Positions 41,023 through 43,787 of a stretch of 43,787 nt of DNA are shown here, one piece after another. The position numbers were made by a program, and so were the translations under genes. Numbering within the stretch: position 1 is the first letter of the stretch; every line of letters begins with the position of its first letter. Under the pieces are notes generated by a model. That model did no database searches, was not told where the DNA came from, and saw only the letters and a program-made list of their open reading frames with translations. Source of the stretch: an uncultured Bacteroidales bacterium. GTDB taxonomy: Bacteria; Bacteroidota; Bacteroidia; Bacteroidales; Paludibacteraceae. The stretch is taken from positions 1 through 43,787 of the forward strand of contig CALGHE010000028.1 in NCBI GenBank assembly GCA_937915765.1, written 5' to 3'.

Positions 41023-43485
41023 TTAACGAATCTTAGCTCCAAGTTTGCTTTCGTAATTCTTCATCAACTTCTTCATAATAGAATCTATCTGAGCATCGGT
41101 CAAAGTCTTATTTTCATCCTGCAAAATGAAACTTACAGCATAAGACTTCTTGCCATCTTCCAAATTCTTGCCTTCGTAAACATCGAACAAATACACATCC
41201 TTCAGCAACTTTTTCTCGGTCTCGTTTGCAATCTTCACAATCTCTGCAAAAGTTGTCGATTTGTCGATAAGCAGAGCCAAATCTCTCTTAACCTCAGGAT
41301 ATTTAGAAATTTCGCTGTAAGTAACCTTAGCCTTCTTGATTTCAGACATCAGATTGTTCCAGTTCAAATCTGCGAAGAACACTTCCGAATCAATATCGAA
41401 ACGCTTCAACTGCTTTTTAGCCACAACGCCCATCTTGACCAAAAGCTGTCCTGTCGCATTATAAATAGTCAAGCCGTCTGAAAGCAGATCATCGCAATAA
41501 GCGCCCACGACACACTTCTTCAGATTCACTCCCAATCTCACAAGCACATTATCCACGTATGCACGAAGAGTATAGAACGAAGTCTTTTCCTGCTTCAACA
41601 CCCAGCTTTGCGACGTTTTGTTACCAGACAGCCACAAAGCCAGATGAAAATCTTCCGAATAAGGCTTAAGCGGCGCGTCTGCAGAAGACTCCTTAGAGCC
41701 GTCAAAATAGTAGCAGTTTCCAAACTCATAGAAACGTATATCACTATTCTTTCTGTTGATATTATGAGCGATGCTTTCAAGACCGCCAAACAGCAAAGAC
41801 TGGCGCATACAGTTCAAATCATTGCTCAAAGGGTTCATAATCATGACAGAGTTAGACTCCGGATAAACCTCAAGACCCACATAATAAGCAGATTTTGTGA
41901 GCGAATTATTAAGAATCTCATTAAATCCGCAACCCGTAAGCTGTTCAGCCACAAGATTTTGCATCTTCAAACTATCTACAGCCGAAGAATAAGAGATAGA
42001 CGACTTAACAGACGAGCCAGGAATTACATTGTTATATCCATAGATACGCAAAATATCCTCAATAACATCAACGTCACGCTGAACATCAACACGATAAGTA
42101 GGCACATTAAGCACCATTGCCTCATCGTTTTCACTCTCTATCTCTATTTCCAGACCCTTCAGTATAGTTTTAACCTCATCCTTTGCCAACTCCTTACCAA
42201 TCAAAGAGTTTATCTTATCAAAAGTTATGTCAACACGGAAAGGAGGGAAATCGCACGCGCGATTATCAAACACCTCGCTAGAGATAGTTCCGCCGGCAAC
42301 CTCCTTAATCAGGAGAGCGGCAAATTTAAGCACATAAAGAGTGTTATTCGGGTCGCAACCTCTTTCGTAACGGAAAGAGGCGTCGGTGTTCAAACCATGC
42401 CTGCGGGCCGTTTTTCTAACAGACACCGGATTAAAATACGCGCTTTCCAAGAAGACATTCTTTGTAGATTCCGTCACGCCCGAATCCTGTCCACCAAAAA
42501 CCCCGGCAATACACATACCGCCGTTTTCGTCGCAAATCATCAAATCGTCCTTGCTCAAAGTACGTTCCACACCGTCAAGAGTTGTGAATTTGGTTCCGTC
42601 CGACAAATTCTTGACAATCACATGCTTTCCGGCAATCTTATCCGCGTCAAAAGCGTGAAGCGGCTGCCCCATAGAGTGCAGCACATAATTAGTCACGTCC
42701 ACCACATTATTAATAGGGCGCAAACCTATCACGCGCAATGCGTTCTGCAACCATTCCGGAGACTCCTTAACCTCCACACCAGCGATAGACACGCCAGAGT
42801 AACGAGGACAAGCGTCAGTATTTTCGACAGTAACCTTAACCTGATAATCATTATTATCAACCTTAAAATCCTCAACACTTGGCTTCTGAAGTTTAAAAGC
42901 CGGATTATGCAAAGCAAAATAAGCCGCCAAATCCCTGGCTACACCAAAATGAGAAGTTGCGTCAACACGGTTAGGTGTGATGTCCACCTCTATAAGATAA
43001 TCGCTTTTTACATTATAGTAGTCCTTAGCCAAAGTGCCGACCTTCACGTCTGCCGGCAACTCAATAATGCCGTCATGGCTATCGCCCACGCCAATCTCAT
43101 CTTCAGCGCACAACATACCAAACGACTCAACTCCACGAAGTTTAGAACGTTTGATAGTGAAGCAATCATCTCCAGAATATAATTTCGTGCCGATAGTCGC
43201 CACTATCGTTTTCAGTCCCTTACGGCAGTTAGCAGCTCCACACACAATCTGCAGCGGCTCTCCGGCTCCTACATTGACCTTAGCAACGTGCAGATGGTCA
43301 GAATCCGGATGGTCTTCCGCCTCCAAAACTTCGCCTACCACAAGCCCTTCAAGACCGCCTTTTATGGTCTGCACCTCTTCTACACAACCGACCTCCAATC
43401 CTATGGAAGTCAAAATCTTAGAAACTTCTTCCGGCTCAATATCCAAATTGATATACTTTTTAAGCCATTCGTATGAAATATTCAT
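41023..43485 (-). CDS. pheT: Phenylalanyl-tRNA synthetase beta subunit
   Basis: The 820-residue subunit acts with PheS to charge tRNA-Phe. Domain order is standard. The N-terminal block begins MNISYEWLKKYINLDIEPEE, then an EMAP/OB tRNA-binding domain (about 40-150, HPDSDHLHVAKVN), and a B3/B4 editing domain (PRYSGVSIAGVEV onwards). B5 (PFRVDITFDKINSLIGKEL onwards) and the catalytic-like core follow, ending with the C-terminal ferredoxin-fold anticodon-binding domain (EISKYPEVKRDLALLID to the end). pheS is not adjacent in the window, as in many Bacteroidota, where the two are separate. Confidence 0.97.
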   Translation of the reverse strand: MNISYEWLKKYINLDIEPEEVSKILTSIGLEVGCVEEVQTIKGGLEGLVVGEVLEAEDHPDSDHLHVAKVNVGAGEPLQIVCGAANCRKGLKTIVATIGTKLYSGDDCFTIKRSKLRGVESFGMLCAEDEIGVGDSHDGIIELPADVKVGTLAKDYYNVKSDYLIEVDITPNRVDATSHFGVARDLAAYFALHNPAFKLQKPSVEDFKVDNNDYQVKVTVENTDACPRYSGVSIAGVEVKESPEWLQNALRVIGLRPINNVVDVTNYVLHSMGQPLHAFDADKIAGKHVIVKNLSDGTKFTTLDGVERTLSKDDLMICDENGGMCIAGVFGGQDSGVTESTKNVFLESAYFNPVSVRKTARRHGLNTDASFRYERGCDPNNTLYVLKFAALLIKEVAGGTISSEVFDNRACDFPPFRVDITFDKINSLIGKELAKDEVKTILKGLEIEIESENDEAMVLNVPTYRVDVQRDVDVIEDILRIYGYNNVIPGSSVKSSISYSSAVDSLKMQNLVAEQLTGCGFNEILNNSLTKSAYYVGLEVYPESNSVMIMNPLSNDLNCMRQSLLFGGLESIAHNINRKNSDIRFYEFGNCYYFDGSKESSADAPLKPYSEDFHLALWLSGNKTSQSWVLKQEKTSFYTLRAYVDNVLVRLGVNLKKCVVGAYCDDLLSDGLTIYNATGQLLVKMGVVAKKQLKRFDIDSEVFFADLNWNNLMSEIKKAKVTYSEISKYPEVKRDLALLIDKSTTFAEIVKIANETEKKLLKDVYLFDVYEGKNLEDGKKSYAVSFILQDENKTLTDAQIDSIMKKLMKNYESKLGAKIR

Positions 43486-43559
43486 CTTTTTACTATTATC
43501 AGTGAAGATTACTCTTCTTTATTCGTTACAAAACAAACGCCCCGAAATTATGAGACTGA

Positions 43560-43591
43560 CAAAGATAATTATATTTTCCCGTTTATCCAAC
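43560..43591 (-). promoter_or_regulatory. Promoter of pheT
   Basis: On the minus strand: GTTG (43591-43588), near the TTTG consensus, 20 bases, then TATCTTTG (43567-43560). The leader would be about 70 nt. Confidence 0.5.
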
Positions 43592-43698
43592 AAGAAAACC
43601 GACTGAATTTTAGGCAAATCACAAACTTGCCTAAATCTGCGACTGCAATTTCCGCAACACGACACCGCCTATGTTAACACAGCAATGTAACCCTGCCT

Positions 43699-43787
43699 CT
43701 AGTTCACCAGCCTCTCTATCTTGCAGCTGTGTTCCTTCGTCTTCTCGTCATAATTTACGCCGACGAAAAGCAGGTCGCCTTTGTAGT
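43699..43787 (-). CDS. 3' end of a probable AAA-ATPase/PD-(D/E)XK (DUF1703-type) protein
   Basis: The last 28 codons are visible, ending at TAG (43701-43699) and reading KGDLLFVGVNYDEKTKEHSC. This resembles the C-terminus of the AAA-ATPase-like proteins with a PD-(D/E)XK nuclease domain that are present in many copies in Bacteroidota genomes. The rest lies outside the window, so the assignment rests on this tail alone. Confidence 0.55.
   Translation of the reverse strand, partial: YKGDLLFVGVNYDEKTKEHSCKIERLVN

Noticed and set aside
41608..43182. 524-codon open frame on the plus strand
   Set aside because: It lies wholly antisense to pheT, whose product is fully recognisable. The translation has low-information, basic composition.
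1..43787. CRISPR array, prophage or restriction system
   Set aside because: No regularly spaced direct repeats, cas, integrase, phage structural or restriction genes were seen. The dispersed repeats are inverted-end elements, not arrays.

Overview
The window is chromosomal DNA from a member of the Bacteroidota, most likely order Bacteroidales. The evidence is the promoters (TTTG, about 19 bases, then TAnnTTTG), the lack of Shine-Dalgarno sites, a long SecA with a C-terminal zinc tail, a PorT-like barrel protein, a DUF5686 outer-membrane protein, an HU-CCDC81/SPOR protein and an archaeal-type phosphoglycerate mutase. No plasmid, phage or CRISPR signature was seen.

Layout. 1-55: 5' part of tRNA-Ser(GCU), minus strand. 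389-1435: mltG. 1574-6586: minus-strand group secA, lgt, nagB. 6855-8606: paaK and an ACT-domain partner. 8951-9124: a 57-residue PspC protein missed by length cut-offs. 9276-11309: uvrB. 11442-13367: topoisomerase subunit B (parE-like). 13533-13910: orphan secreted protein. 14166-15509: nhaD. 15803-19516: PorT-like protein and a DUF5686 protein. 20006-22049: unknown secreted protein, DUF4375 protein, HU-SPOR membrane protein. 22285-24805: apgM and asnA, convergent. 25064-25137: tRNA-Arg(CCG). 25172-27678: flippase, glycosyltransferase and a 57-residue 2[4Fe-4S] ferredoxin. 27823-28665: tyrA. 39884-43485: NAD-dependent epimerase and pheT. 43699-43787: 3' end of what looks like an AAA-ATPase/PD-(D/E)XK protein.

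The most distinctive block is 29064-39709, all on the plus strand: a PlsC-like acyltransferase, ketosynthase, acyl carrier protein, two hotdog dehydratase-like proteins, a 4HBT thioesterase, an MMPL exporter fused to a methyltransferase-like domain, a CrtI/RetSat-like FAD oxidoreductase, then LrgB and MscS. It resembles a compact aryl-polyene/flexirubin-type system that builds, modifies and exports an acyl or polyene product. It lacks ketoreductase, aryl-starter ligase, ammonia lyase and second ketosynthase genes within the window. The two dehydratase-like proteins each appear to keep only half of the catalytic dyad.

Two other observations stand out. A family of about 180-bp intergenic elements with imperfect terminal inverted repeats (core AACTTCTATAAATTAC) occurs at four places, with short deletion derivatives. 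The tRNA-Arg carries U19 and A56 in place of the nearly universal G19-C56 tertiary pair.
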